From assembly GCA_027579435.1 (NCBI GenBank), contig JANBPK010001587.1, positions 1-27,083 of the forward strand: a stretch of DNA of 27,083 nt. Reading direction: 5' to 3'. Source of the stretch: Candolleomyces eurysporus (taxonomy: Eukaryota > Basidiomycota > Agaricomycetes > Agaricales > Psathyrellaceae). This document shows positions 1 to 11,079 of the stretch, one piece after another. The notes under the pieces are model-generated. The model was given only the letters and a program-made list of their open reading frames with translations. It was not told the DNA's origin and searched no databases. Positions within the stretch are counted from its first letter, which is position 1. Every line of letters begins with the position of its first letter. A program made the translations under genes and the position numbers.

Positions 1-611
1 CCCTGGGCCCGCGGGGCCACCCCATCGGAACCTGGGGCATGGCCGACATACCACATTAAGACGAGAAAGGAGCACGGTGACTAAATGGAAACATCCGCGC
101 CGAACTGACCCTCGTTTTTTCAATGCAGTCCTTCTCTTCCCTTCCAATTGGCGCTGAGTCGGAAAACGGGAAGGAGAAACGAAATCTCGGTAAAACTTCC
201 GAAGCAGACCTTTTGGTTTTTCTTGCTATTAACGCAGCAGGGCATGTTTACCCGTATATGTCAGCAGCCACCAAAGGACTATAGGTAACGAGATTACAAA
301 CCTCTGTAGTCCTTCTTCTAATTGAACTCTAGTCGTGCACCACGGGACGGTGTGACCCCAGAATGTCGGAGTTGTGAGTCCGTCATCGCTGATCGCTGCC
401 AGTGGCAGCCATGGGTCGCAGTCAACCTTCGTCCCCCCGGAAAATGCGCGCGATGGATAGCTTACTTGACTCTATTCCCTGAGCTCTCCTCTGATCGATG
501 ATGATGAGTTCTCCCGTTTCGAAGAATAGAGAGATTGAGCTGTGGCGTGCGCGGTGGCTAATTGTGAAGAGTAGACACTTGCTAGATATGGCGAGTCCGA
601 CCCCGTTGTGA
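1..611. other. Left flank outside the tandem duplication, no gene recognised
   Basis: This stretch is present once in the window. Both strands have open frames of at most about 90 codons, without recognisable motifs or convincing splice patterns. It ends at the left border of the tandem repeat: the sequence from 612 onward reappears at 7543, while the bases before 611 do not reappear before 7542. It is probably intergenic or the edge of an unseen neighbour. Confidence 0.4.
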
Positions 612-1201
612 TATCGGTGGTGGCTGCTTGCCATGGATCCTTCTTTCTGGTCGAAAGAAGCTCTGGAGGGGCCTGCCAACCACACTGGAATATCACATTC
701 AGCACATTCCTATTTTTATCGTGGTTGGTGCATGCCCCGTACAAGTGGGACATGGTAGGCCCGAAATCCCGCCGAACGGGTGCAGTCGAGGGCGAACGTT
801 TGTTGCCTCTCGATCTCGGTCCCAGTGGATATCAGCACGCAGCAGTTTGTTGTTCTCCTCCGCAAATCTATCGCGCGTTCGCTGCGGATGTCGTCATTTA
901 GACCCTCCTGGTTCCGAAGGTTGCATGCACTTCGAGTCTCGAGACAGATGGAGTAGCCAGTGAGATAACAATAGTAGTAGTAATACGGCCGGAATGTGCG
1001 TAGACAACCGCGCAAGGCCTAGGAATAGCTTCTATTACAAGTACTAGAATTACAAGGTCCCGTACTACTACCCAAAGAATGCGAGGTATATAAAATATAA
1101 AAGTACCCTGTAGGTACTACATAAACTGAACATATTCAGCCCTATCCTGTACAACGATAAATATGCCAGTTGGAAAGTCAACTCCGTCAGTCACACTTGC
1201 T
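612..1201. other. 3' flank of MFS copy A
   Basis: This is non-coding flank downstream of the minus-strand MFS stop codon at 1202, repeated at 7543-8136. It includes an A/T-rich stretch at about 1085-1101 with TATATAAA on the plus strand and a small perfect inverted repeat at 1102-1118. Plus-strand frames here are short and not supported by coding features. Confidence 0.5.
1102..1118. repeat. Short inverted repeat (hairpin) in MFS 3' flank, copy A
   Basis: Six-base arms AGTACC and GGTACT flank the loop CTGTA. The same element lies at 8037-8053 in the other unit. It sits about 85 bp downstream of the MFS stop, where it could fold in the 3'UTR. No function can be assigned. Confidence 0.5.
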
Positions 1202-3661
1202 TCAGACACTTGCTTTCGAGAGCGGGGGGAGACCTTCCTTTAAATCTGAACCGTCTTTCCGGCCGTCCATACTATCCATTTCGGAGTCAGAATGCACGGG
1301 GGTTCCCCCAGTGGTGATTCTGCCGAGAGCCTTGGGGTTGAAAGAAAATGCGCCCTTGGGAACGAAGGTGGACGCGAGAACGAGAGCACAGGCAACCGTG
1401 AAATGAACGCTGTAGAAGACAGAAATTAGAGACACTACGGCGAGAATGCGACAAAGCCTTACCCTCCAACGGTCTTGAGTGACTGAATGATATTGTTGTT
1501 GGCCTCCAAGTCATTATCGATGACATGCCCAAGAACCACGCTCAGGAATGCGTTGAGGACGATGTAGGTGGTATAAAGGAACGCCTTCAGAGAAGTGAGA
1601 TGAGTATCATTCTACAGTTTTGGAAGAACCTTAAACAAATCACATACCATCACTGCACCGAGAGCGGAGACACGCTCATGATCTGATAATTTTTGAGCCA
1701 GGGTAGAAACGATTGGGAATGGAACGAACTTACGGAAGGCAGAGTCGGATAGCACGGATTGGATGTAAGCAGCCAGGGAGACGTCTCCGGCAGCCCATCC
1801 CATTGAAATAGGGATGAAGCAGCCAGCCACTTTCCAAGCCCAGGAAACGTCGTGAGTAGCGATGCGAGCAAATGCTGGAAGAACCCAGACTATGTTCAAC
1901 TTCACAGGGTAATCAGTCATTGAGTCTTTTGGGGTCCGGGACTTAAGACGTACCGCGACAGCATCAAACCGCAACCATGGAAGCGGGGTCGGAACGTAAT
2001 CCGAAAGCAGAAGGACGGCCAAAGCTCCAAGAAGCTACCAGATTTTGCAGTCAGAATATTGCCCGGACGCTGCTGGTGCCACACTGACCTCTCCAAAGTT
2101 CGACCCTCCAACGATGATCTGGCTCCATGCCGAGACCTCCAGCACGCGTCGAGCGAATGCAGGAGCGAGAGTGTTCTCAAGGAACCGGTGCAAGTAAAGG
2201 GCAATTGCACTGGGCGATGCATCAGGGATGGTTCATCGACCAATGAAAAGAGTATGCTCACTAAGAGGGAATGAGCCCTAGACGACGAACGATCAGATAT
2301 GGTCTACGACAAATTGAGCGAGAAAGCACTTACAGATGAAGCATCGGTTGGTAAAAATGAGTCTCGCACCAACCCACACACTCTCACCGAAGGATCTGAA
2401 CCCGCGCCCGACCATGACAAGGTAGTTAGTACTTGGCCTTTTGGAACGATCAACGCCAGCAAGACCAGCTGCTTCCATCTCTTCGTTGACGGCTGCCTCG
2501 CGGGCGAAGCTGAGCGTAGAGATGAACAACCAGGTCGCCCCCGCGAAGCCAAAGAACACTGTTCAAAAGTCGACCGTAAAGGGGTTGTTCACAGTCAAAA
2601 TGGCAGGCAGAGCGACATACCTGGTGTCAGGAAGAAGCTCTTATTATTGCCCCAGCGACTGATTGCGGACGACGAGGCGAATGCTCCACTCGTTCCTGCG
2701 ACCTCTGCGATATTGTTAACAATCGACCTGGCTTCAACCGACGGTGGACAAACCATAGAAGATGTGCTGTGATGATCGAAGGTCACTCCTCTGCCTTGTA
2801 AGGGACAAGATACAGTACTCACCACAGTGGCGTCCATGCGACGCAGCTTGTCTACGTGACCACCGACGATGTCGGCGGGAATAACCCGCCGAATCAACTC
2901 AACCATTCCATAGCAGATACCTGATACCGTCCAAATCAAAAAGAGCTACAACATGATTTCAGAAAACAACGGGTACGAAAAGAGATAAGGACAACAACTT
3001 ACCAGATTCGGGTTCCAGGTGCCATACCGGTTCTTCTTTGTTTCGAGATCCTTGAACTTCCCGCCTAACCCGCAAGTTAGTTCAACGGAAAACGTAGACT
3101 GGACGGCTACTGGCGACCACTTACCGGTACCGGCGTCCACAATCAAGAGAATAGCAGTCATCAACGAGAACATGATAATCGCTGCCGATAAGACCGTTCT
3201 TGTCGGCCATCTCTTCACCAGTGGTGCGATGAGGATGGCGCCAACACATTGAGCGGCTTGATTGAGCCCCTGGGCAGCACCGACTAGCGGTTGGAAAGGA
3301 GAGTTGAAAACCTGTATTTAGAAGACAATTCTGGAAAGGAGCACGCACTCTTCGTGAAAGCACTGGTAGCTTTAAATCGATCGGTGGCGAGAGTGGTAAT
3401 TGAGCCATTGAAAAACTCGAGGCCGAGTTTATAGAACATAATCCCGACTATGTATATCCCGCTAACATACCCATGTCAGATGACTACGAATTCCAGGAAC
3501 AATAGGCCGGAGATAATACGTACATATCGCGTTTTTCAGCATTTGAGTAGCCTGCAAATATTCACGAACTGAGGTCAGTCGACAAAATTCGGCCATTCTC
3601 TGAGGCAGGCAAGGGGCAGAAGAAGACACTCACTTCGCCAGACTCTTCCTACAGCCGACAT
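1202..3661 (-). CDS. MFS-type membrane transporter, copy A
   Basis: Tandem paralogue or allele of the transporter at 8137-10586, with the same exon layout. The start ATG at 3661 is followed by MSAVGRVWRS, and the stop is at 1202. All splice sites used in the other copy are conserved here, including the 13-nt microexon at 2754-2766 (HIFYE region) and the 16-nt microexon at 2262-2277 (WLIPSY region). Two places look like lost acceptors under a simpler model: TCG at the 2724 side and ACGG near 2570. They are not needed if the microexon and a downstream acceptor ending gaacag are used, and that model keeps the frame in both copies. Amino-acid differences from copy B are scattered and mild, for example P-A-F for P-T-F and L-E-V for L-N-V. 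It is probably a multi-pass carrier of unknown substrate in the basidiomycete 'MFS general substrate transporter' group. Confidence 0.85.
2262..2277 (-). other. 16-nt microexon of MFS copy A
   Basis: Flanked by a TAG acceptor and a GTGAGC donor, it supplies W-L-I-P-S and the first two bases of Y. Skipping it would break the frame, and the enclosing sequence has stops in the relevant frames. It matches 9197-9212 in copy B with only silent changes. Confidence 0.8.
2754..2766 (-). other. 13-nt microexon of MFS copy A
   Basis: It is bounded upstream by a CAG acceptor and downstream by a GTTTGT donor. It encodes H-I-F-Y plus the first base of E and joins ..MDATV to EVAGTSGAF.. as expected for this family. 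The copy-B counterpart is 9689-9701. Confidence 0.8.
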
Positions 3662-4155
3662 GATGGGAGAAGACGCCTAGGGAAAGTCGTCACCAACAAG
3701 TGTGCTTGACTATCTATACCTTTGGCTGAAGCACGTTCGTCCATGGCGCTAGTCCTAAACGAGAACCCTGTCACAACACCAACCATCCCAGTGATGGGCG
3801 ATCATGAGGAACCCAGGCACCAGAATTTCGCTTGGATACCTATCAAAAATAAGTCAAAATTTGGATCCACGCGATAGCAAGGGCCCAGGGTCCCAATCAC
3901 AGTAGCGGCGCAGGATAATCCAGGACCAGAACTTATTCGCTGAACTCTGTGGAAACGGCGTTAGGAGGCGCACGTTTGACGACAAACGGCCCAAAACGGG
4001 AGGAGCAAAACTCACGCAGAAGTCATGACGTACCAAGTATGTCGAAGCTGTGACCAGCATGCACAAGGAACGGGGATTGAGGCGCCCACTATTCCGACTT
4101 CCGAGCGCTGTACACTGTTCGATATTCCGAATGGATTCCATCACATAAATTAGGT
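3662..4155. other. Intergenic region between NEO1 copy A and MFS copy A
   Basis: This is about 490 bp between the NEO1 stop and the MFS start, both on the minus strand, so it should hold the MFS promoter and the NEO1 terminator. A minus-strand frame crosses it in both units, but it starts with GTG rather than ATG and resembles nothing I know. Part of it (about 3900-4080) is identical between the units, which is unusual for intergenic sequence. Confidence 0.5.
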
Positions 4156-7100
4156 TTACAAGAGCTTGCTCGATGCCGCTGGTGCGACCTTTCTACGGAT
4201 GAGCTTGATAATGTATAAGGGTATAGTGCTGATTGCGACAATGACCGCCGTCTTCCATGCGAAGCCAACAGAAACAACGAAACTGAGATCTAAGCAAATC
4301 ACGTATGAGTACGGGCTGCATCTCCACCGACAACACCGAGAGAGGGGAACACTGACCGAAATATTCGGGTAAAAATGCAATGCTGATGACGTAGAAGAAG
4401 AGAGTGACGACTTCAGAAATAACCATGTAAACGTGCCTAAAACCAATATCAGCCAATTATGCGGTACGGGTAGAGAGACTTAACTCACCATGTGGTGATT
4501 TCCAAAGCAACCATGATGAGCTCGTTAAGAATCAAGGCTGTAAATGAAATAGATACGATGTGAAGGAATTCGTTCTCAAAAAGAACGAGGGACATGATCA
4601 TGATCGCCGCCCCTTGGTAGAGACTGATCATACACCATTGGAAAAATGTTTTAAACGACAGTGATCGCCCCTGGATTGGCCGAGTCAGCGCACAAAACGT
4701 CGGAGCGAAATCGAATCACGAACCTTCGTCAGCTCCTTGTACAACTCTGGGTAGAGCAAGGCGAGATCTTCGTTCACATCCCTATCCAGCACCAACGAAA
4801 AGACCGGTGCCATGGTGTACACGGTCGCGTAGCCGACCAGTAACCAGCCCTGATACAACGCGATTGGCGCGAAATAGAATATCGCCGAAAACACCGCTTG
4901 CATGATGGAAATTATCAATCCACGGTGAATGACGAACTGAGCGAGCTTTGCTGAGCGACGATACGAATTCCGGCCGTGCCATAGTAGCAGCTTTGTGAGA
5001 TAGCTGAACTGAGTTACTGAGAAATCCGCAGCAAGGGATGCTTGTTTTCCCTCTTTGCCCACAATGCCGACACCTAAGACAACGGTTGAGTTTGATGTTA
5101 GTTATGAAGCTAATGCCCCGATCAGGGTGGAACGAGAGAGTGGTGGAGAGAAGACACTACACCAACAGGAATGTACGCACCAACATCAGCCGCTTGGATC
5201 ATACTAACGTCGTTTCCACCATCGCCTATACAGCACACTCGCTTCTTCGTAGCTTTCCTGATCAAACGCGCAACATCGGCCTTCTGAGTGGGAGAACATC
5301 GGCAGGCGACCACAGCGGACAACTTCGTTGTGATCTCAATGAATTCGTTTTGGAACAGGTTCAGACAGAGCTGTCAAACGATGGGTAAAGACGCTTGCCA
5401 GGTAGAGCGAAGGCCTGCTTACCTGTAACGACTCCCCATCAATGACCAAACAACAATCGAGCTTGTTCTGTAAGAAATCCAGTTGGTCCCGAATCTGATC
5501 TGCGGTCTTCACTGTACCACGAACAGAGCGGAATGATCATCGTATCTGCATCAGTCCAAGGGTTCCAAAAACACATATACCAAGAGAAATTTCACGCACG
5601 TTTGGACATCTCATGAATATACTGATTTCTCGCCACCAATTTTGTCGAGATGGCGATACATCTTGCTGTCTCAACCTTGTCACCCGTCAACATCCAAATT
5701 TTGATACCCGCGTTCCTGAGCAGCTCCAGGGTCGACTTGACATCGTCCTGCAGTTTGTCCTCCACACCCGTCAGGCCAAGCAGCTCCAAATCGTGCTCCA
5801 GGAATTCTGTAACGACCGCAGCCATCGCCTCGTTCCGGCCTTCCAACTTGACACTAGCTGCATGGTGCTGTGACGCAAATTCTTTGTAGAGCTGTGAGCT
5901 GAGTCGTTTCCGGGCCATGACGAGTGTACGTAGTCCCTCTCGTGCCATGTTCGACGTCTCTTCTTCCAACCAGTCGTTCCGTTGCACGATCTTAGCCATG
6001 ACAACGTCTGCGCCCTTCTGCAAGAAAGTGATCTCGCCCGTTTGAGTTTCCCGAACGACAATACCCATACGCTTCGACTCGGAGGTGAAGGGGAAGATAT
6101 CGAGAATATCGTAGGTGACTCTTGCCCCTGTCGGTGTTTGGAGTTCCATCTTGGTTCTATCGCGGAAGACGAGGGTAAGGCCAACAGAAGCTGTCCATGT
6201 CACGATTGCAACCTCGTCCGGAGAAGAAGCTTGGTAGGTGACTGTGCCGTCGTCGTTTGTTACCGGGGTGACCTGATCGATACGTGAGCCCTGATTTCGG
6301 GTTAACCAGGCGACGAGACACATACATTGTGGCAGAGTGCAAGGCTCAGAACAACATCGCGGACTCGGGAGGACATGTCTCGTCTGCCTCGCGTAGCGAG
6401 CTGTGCGCCTGTGGACATTGAGGGCTGCTTGTGGTGACCACTGCCTTGTTCGGCACCGAATGCGACAGCCAACTGGTGGGTCACTTCGTCCATCGCATCG
6501 GCTCCGTACGACATCGTTCCCATATGAAGCTTTCGCATTTCCATCTCTGCGCGAACCCATTCAATTAGCCCATGTTTCGTTAAAATTAAAAGGAGATCAT
6601 ACCATTCTGAGTCAAAGTCCCCGTCTTGTCGCTGAGCAAATACGTGATCCTACCCAACTCCTCCGGGAGCGTACTTGTCCTGACAATGGTATTGGGTATC
6701 TCCGGGTCGTTCATGATTTGATTTGCGTAAACCGTCTTGCCCATGTCCAAATTAACTCGCAAGCTAATGGGGATGATGGACGAGAAGAGGATGAGGAACC
6801 GGAACACGTAGACATACCATAGCCCTCGGAACCCATTCAGAGCTACGAGGACCACCGACATGACAAGCGTGACCGCGCAGAGAATCTTGGCGAGCTTGTT
6901 GATCTCCAGTTCCAGAAGTCCGACCTTGGTTTCTGGATGGCTGGTGTTCATCACTGCGCGAGTCTCCGAACCTGTGTAGATGACGAAGCCGACTGCTGAG
7001 CCGGCAGCAAGGACTGTGTTGGACCATAGAATGTTTTCGGCAGTCAGAGGGGATACGGATGGGGGAAGTTCTTGTAGGGGAAGTCCTTGGTCTCCTTGTG

Positions 7101-7542
7101 CTGCGGGTGGCTTGTTGAGCGTAAACGTTCCAAGAAAAGTGTGGATATCCTTTATCGGTGGGTCGGCATAGATCTCTGCATCGATTGCAGGCAAATTCTT
7201 CTCATCCATCTTCTGTGTCTCCGGCGGCACTGCAACCCTCAACTTCCAGTCCGTCTCTCCATCCAACTGATCCGTCCGAATGAAGCACGTCCCCGACGAG
7301 TCTCCTTGTCTCGCTGGTGCCGTTTGTAGTCGTCGTAGGCCTCCTTTCCGATCGTCACGAACAACACGAACGCCAAGGGTGCGATGTACATAGGTCACAA
7401 TGAACCCGATCTTCAGCGCTGGGACGAACTGCGACAGCGCAACGAGGAAGTATAGGTTGAAGAAGAACTTGAACTGTTCGTAGAATACGACGGGGAAGAA
7501 CGCGAAGATGTTGTACTTTTGGTTTCGTACAATGTTGGGTGG
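4156..7542 (-). pseudogene. 5'-truncated NEO1-type P4-ATPase, copy A
   Basis: Partial copy of the flippase gene at 11080-15123. Exons 4-11 (6546 down to 4156) keep every splice site and encode the same protein as the intact gene. Exon 3 is cut at 7542, so exons 1-2, the start codon and the native promoter are missing. Going upstream, the frame runs into repeat sequence with a TAG and no in-frame ATG. Exon 3 also carries a 196-bp deletion at about 7303 (2-bp microhomology), a 4-bp insertion at 7389-7392, a 3-bp insertion near 7225 and a 3-bp deletion near 7447. The 4-bp and 196-bp changes cancel in frame, replacing the second membrane segment and part of the actuator domain with about 31 unrelated residues. 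The phosphorylation motif DKTGT, KGAD, TGDK and GDGGND all remain. As written it cannot make a working flippase. It may be a true pseudogene or the second haplotype damaged at an assembly join. Confidence 0.85.
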
Positions 7543-8136
7543 TATCAGTGGTGGCTGCTTGCCATGGATCCTTCTTTCTGGTCGAAAGAAGCTCTGGAAG
7601 GGGCCTGCCAACCACACTGGAATATCACATCCAGCACATTCCTATTTTTATCGTGGTTGGTGCATGCCCCGTACAAGTGGGACATGGTAGGCCCGAAATC
7701 CCGCCGAACGGGTGCAGTCGAGGGCGAACGTTTGTTGCCTCTCGATCTCGGCCCCAGTGGATATCAGCACGCAGCAGCTTGTTGTTCTCCTGCGCAAATC
7801 TATCGCGCGTTCGCTGCGGATGTCGTCATTTGGACCCTCCTGCCAGTTCCGAAGGTTGCATGCACTTCGAGTCTCGAGACAGATGGAGTAGCCAGTGAGA
7901 TAACAATAGTAGTAGTAATACGGCCGGAATGTGCGTAGACGATCGCGCAAGGCCTAGTAATAGCTTCTATTACAAGTACTAGAATTACAAGGTCCCGTAC
8001 TACTACCCAAAGAATGCGAGGTATATAAAATATAAAAGTACCCTGTAGGTACTACATAAACTGAACATATTCAGCCCTATCCTGTACAACGATAAATATG
8101 CCAGTTGGAAAGTCAACTCCGTCAGTCACACTTGCT
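7543..8136. other. 3' flank of MFS copy B and duplication junction
   Basis: This is non-coding sequence downstream of the MFS copy B stop at 8137 and the counterpart of 612-1201. The junction with the truncated NEO1 exon 3 is at 7542/7543. The A/T-rich TATATAAA stretch and the 17-bp inverted repeat (8037-8053) are present as in copy A. Confidence 0.6.
8037..8053. repeat. Short inverted repeat (hairpin) in MFS 3' flank, copy B
   Basis: Arms AGTACC and GGTACT flank a CTGTA loop. It is the same element as at 1102-1118 and is conserved between the two units. Confidence 0.5.
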
Positions 8137-10586
8137 TCAGACACTTGCTTTCGAGAGCGGGGGGAGACCTTCCTTTAAATCTGTGCCGTCTTTCCGGCCG
8201 TCCATACTATCCATTTCGGAGTCAGAATGCACGGGGGTTCCACCAGTGGTGATTCTGCCGAGAGCCTTGGGGTTGAAAGAAAATGCGCCCTTGGGAACGA
8301 AGGTGGACGCGAGAACGACAGCACAGGCAACCGTGAAATGAACGCTGTAGAAGACAGAAATTAGAGACACTACGGCGGGAATGCGACAAAGCCTTACCCT
8401 CCAACGGTCTTGAGCGACTGAATAATATTATCATTGGCCTTCAAGTCATTATCAATGACATGACCGAGAACCACGCTCAAGAATGCGTTGAGGACGATGT
8501 AGGTGGTATAGAGGAACGCCTTGAGAGAAGTGAGATGAGTAACATTCCACAGTTTCGGAAGAATCTTGAACGAATCACATACCATCACTGCACCGAGAGC
8601 GGAGACACGCTCGTGATCTGACAATTTTTGAGCCAGGGTAGGGACGATTGGGAACGGAACGAACTTACGGAAGGCAGAGTCCGATAGCACGGATTGGATG
8701 TAAGCAGCCAGGGAGACGTCTCCGGCAGCCCACCCCATTGAAATAGGGATGAAGCAGCCAGCCACTTTCCAAGCCCAGGAAACGTCGGGAGTAGCGATGC
8801 GAGCAAATGTTGGAAGAACCCAGACTATGTTCAACTTCACAGGGCAATCAGTCATTGAGTCTTTTGGGGGCCGGGACCTAAGACGTACCGCGACAGCATC
8901 AAACCGCAACCATGGAAGAGGGGTCGGAACGTAATCCGAAAGCAGAAGGACGGCCAAAGCTCCAAGAAGCTACCAAATTGTGCAGTCAGAATATTGCCCG
9001 GACACTGCTGGTGCCACACTGACCTCTCCAAAGTTTGACCCTCCAACGATGATCTGACTCCATGCTGAGACGTTCAGCACTCGTCGAGCGAATGCAGGAG
9101 CGAGAGTGTTCTCGAGGAATCGGTGCAAGTAAAGGGCGATTGCGCTGGGCGATGCATCAGGGATGGTTAATCGACCAGTGAAAAGAGTATGCTCACTATG
9201 AGGGGATGAGCCCTAGACGACGAACTATCAGATATGGTCTACGACAAATTGAACGAGAGAGCACTTACAGATGAAGCATCGGTTGGTAAAAATGAGTCTC
9301 GCACCAACCCACACACTCTCACCGAAGGATCTGAACCCGCGCCAGACCATGACAAGGTAGTTAGTACTTGGCCTTTTGGAACGATCAACGCCAGCAAGAC
9401 CAGCTGCTTCCATCTCTTCGTTAACGGCTGCCTCGCGGGCGAAGCTGAGTGTCGAGATGAACAACCAGGTCGCCCCCGCGAAGCCAAAGAACACTGTTCG
9501 AAAGTCGACTGTAAAGGGGTTGTTCACAGTCAAAATGGTAGGCAGAGCGACATACCTGGTGTCAGGAAGAAGCTCTTATTGTTGCCCCAGCGACTGATAG
9601 CGGACGACGAGGCGAATGCCCCACTCGTTCCTGCGACCTCTGCGATATTGTTAACAATCTACCTGGCTTCAACCGACGATGGACGAACCATAGAAGATAT
9701 GCTGAGATGATCGAAGGTTACTCCTCTGCCTTGTAAGGGACAAGATACAGTACTCACCACAGTGGCATCCATGCGACGCAGCTTGTCTACGTGACCACCG
9801 ACGATGTCGGCGGGAATAACCCGCCGAATCAACTCAACCATTCCATAGCAGATACCTGATACCGTCCAAATCAAAAAGAGCTACAAGATGATTTCAGAAA
9901 ACAACGGGTACGAAAAGAGATAAGGACAACAACTTACCAGATTCGGGTTCCAGGTGCCATACCGTTTCTCGTTTGTTTCGAGATCCTTGAACTTCCCGCC
10001 TAGCGCAAGTTAGTTTAACGGAAAACGCGGACTGGACGGCTACTGGCGACCACTTACCGGTACCGGCGTCCACAATCAAGAGAATAGCAGTCATCAACGA
10101 GAACATGATAATCGCTGCCGATAAGACCGTTCTTGTCGGCCATCTCTTCACCAGTGGTGCGATGAGGATGGCGCCAACACATTGAGCGGCTTGATTGAGA
10201 CCCTGGGCAGCACCGACTAGCGGTTGGAAAAGAGAGTGAGCAACTTGTATTTGGAAGACAATCCTGGAAGGAAGGACGCACTCTTCGTGAAAGCGCTGGC
10301 AGCGTTAAATCGATCGGTGGCGAGAGTGGTAATTGAGCCATTGAAAAACTCGAGGCCGAGTTTATAAAACATAATCCCGACTATGTATATCCCGCTAACA
10401 TACCCATGTCAGATGACTACGAGGAATAACAGGCCGGAGATAATACGTACATATCGCGTTTTTCAGCATTTGAGTAGCCTGCAAATGTTCACGAACTGAG
10501 GTCAGTCGACAACATTCGGCCATTCTGAGGCAGGCAAGGGGCAGAAGAAGACACTCACTTCGCCAGACTCTTCCTACGGCTGACAT
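8137..10586 (-). CDS. MFS-type membrane transporter, copy B (15 exons, 544 aa)
   Basis: Exons: 10586-10559, 10478-10451, 10394-10282, 10216-10058, 9999-9938, 9880-9758, 9701-9689, 9639-9556, 9493-9269, 9212-9197, 9144-9024, 8969-8889, 8834-8583, 8519-8398, 8344-8137. They sum to 1635 nt in one frame. The product is a polytopic carrier of the basidiomycete 'MFS general substrate transporter' type. Family landmarks are LGLEFFNGSITTLATDRF near the N-terminus, GLNQAAQCVGAI, the loop KRWPTRTVLSAAI, GMVELIRRVIPADIVGG, AWSQIIVGGSNFGE and GWAAGDVSLAAYIQ. The tail after the last helix is hydrophilic and Ser/Asp-rich. The substrate cannot be told from sequence. The acceptor of intron 8 is taken at 9494 (gaacag) rather than 9509. 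The latter would add five residues, and in copy A it is mutated and followed by a stop. The start ATG at 10586 is the only one that fits the frame. Confidence 0.9.
9197..9212 (-). other. 16-nt microexon of MFS copy B
   Basis: It is flanked by a 56-nt intron (9268-9213, GTAAGT..TAG) and a 52-nt intron (9196-9145, GTGAGC..CAG). It encodes W-L-I-P-S and two bases of Y, joining TNRCFI to AIALYLHRFLEN. No single-intron alternative keeps the frame from the GTAAGT donor. Confidence 0.82.
9689..9701 (-). other. 13-nt microexon of MFS copy B
   Basis: It is flanked by introns of 56 nt (9757-9702, GTGAGT..CAG) and 49 nt (9688-9640, GTTCGT..CAG with TTAAC branch site). It encodes H-I-F-Y plus the first base of E, giving MDATVHIFYEVAGTSGAF as expected in this family. 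Both intron sizes are typical of the window. Confidence 0.85.
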
Positions 10587-11079
10587 GATGGGAGAAGACG
10601 CCTAGGGAAAGTCGTCACCAGCGAGTGTGCTTGACTATCTATACCTTTGGCTGAAGCACGTTCGTCCATGGCGCTAGTCCTAAACGAGAACCCTGTCACA
10701 ACACCAACCCTCCCGGTGATGGGCGATCATGAGGAACCCAGGCACCAGAATTTCGCTTGGATACCTATCAAAAATAAGTCAAGTTTGGATCCACGCGATA
10801 CCAAGGGCCCAGGGTCCCAATCACAGTAGCGGCGCAGGATAATCCAGGACCAGAACTTATTCGCTGAACTCTGTGGAAACGGCGTTAGGAGGCGCACGTT
10901 TGACGACAAACGGCCCAAAACGGGAGGAGCAAAACTCACGCAGAAGTCATGACGTACCAAGTATGTCGAAGCTGTGACCAGCATGCACAAGGAACGGGGA
11001 TTGAGGCGCCCACTTTTCCGACTTCCGAGCGCTGTACACTGTTTGATATTCCGAATGGATTCGATCACATAAATTAGGT
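10587..11079. other. Intergenic region between NEO1 and MFS copy B
   Basis: This is 493 bp between the NEO1 stop (11080) and the MFS start (10586), expected to hold the NEO1 3'UTR and the MFS promoter. No clear TATA box or RNA gene was seen. It is highly similar to 3662-4155. Confidence 0.5.

Larger units (their letters stand above)
612..7542. repeat. Tandem duplication, left unit (A), ~6.9 kb
   Basis: Nearly the whole stretch realigns with 7543-14656 in direct orientation. The offset is 6931-6935 at the left end and 6924 through most of the unit. It is 7114 at the right end, because unit A carries a 196-bp deletion and small indels between 7224 and 7449. The unit contains the MFS 3' flank, the MFS gene and a NEO1 copy cut within exon 3. 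Divergence is uneven: about 2.4% in NEO1 exon 5, about 9% in NEO1 intron 4, and no differences over some 300-bp blocks. The borders show only a 3-bp match (gtg), so no long repeat mediated the event. Confidence 0.93.

Noticed and set aside
6586..7617. Treating the left NEO1 copy as an active gene starting at 7617
   Set aside because: The apparent start is GTG, an in-frame TAG lies shortly upstream, and no ATG precedes the conserved core. The membrane and actuator segments are also disrupted.
9494..9508. An acceptor at 9509 adding five residues to the MFS protein
   Set aside because: In copy A this acceptor is mutated (ACGG) and the following codons include TGA, while the gaacag acceptor 15 nt downstream is intact in both copies and gives the family loop length as I recall it.
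9659..9757. A single 99-nt intron in the MFS gene, with copy A having lost its acceptor and retaining 33 codons
   Set aside because: A 13-nt microexon with good splice sites on both sides restores the family sequence HIFYE in both copies, so no loss or retention is needed.
10727..11068. A 113-codon minus-strand frame between NEO1 and MFS
   Set aside because: It has no ATG at its start and no known motif. Its similarity between the two units simply reflects the duplication.
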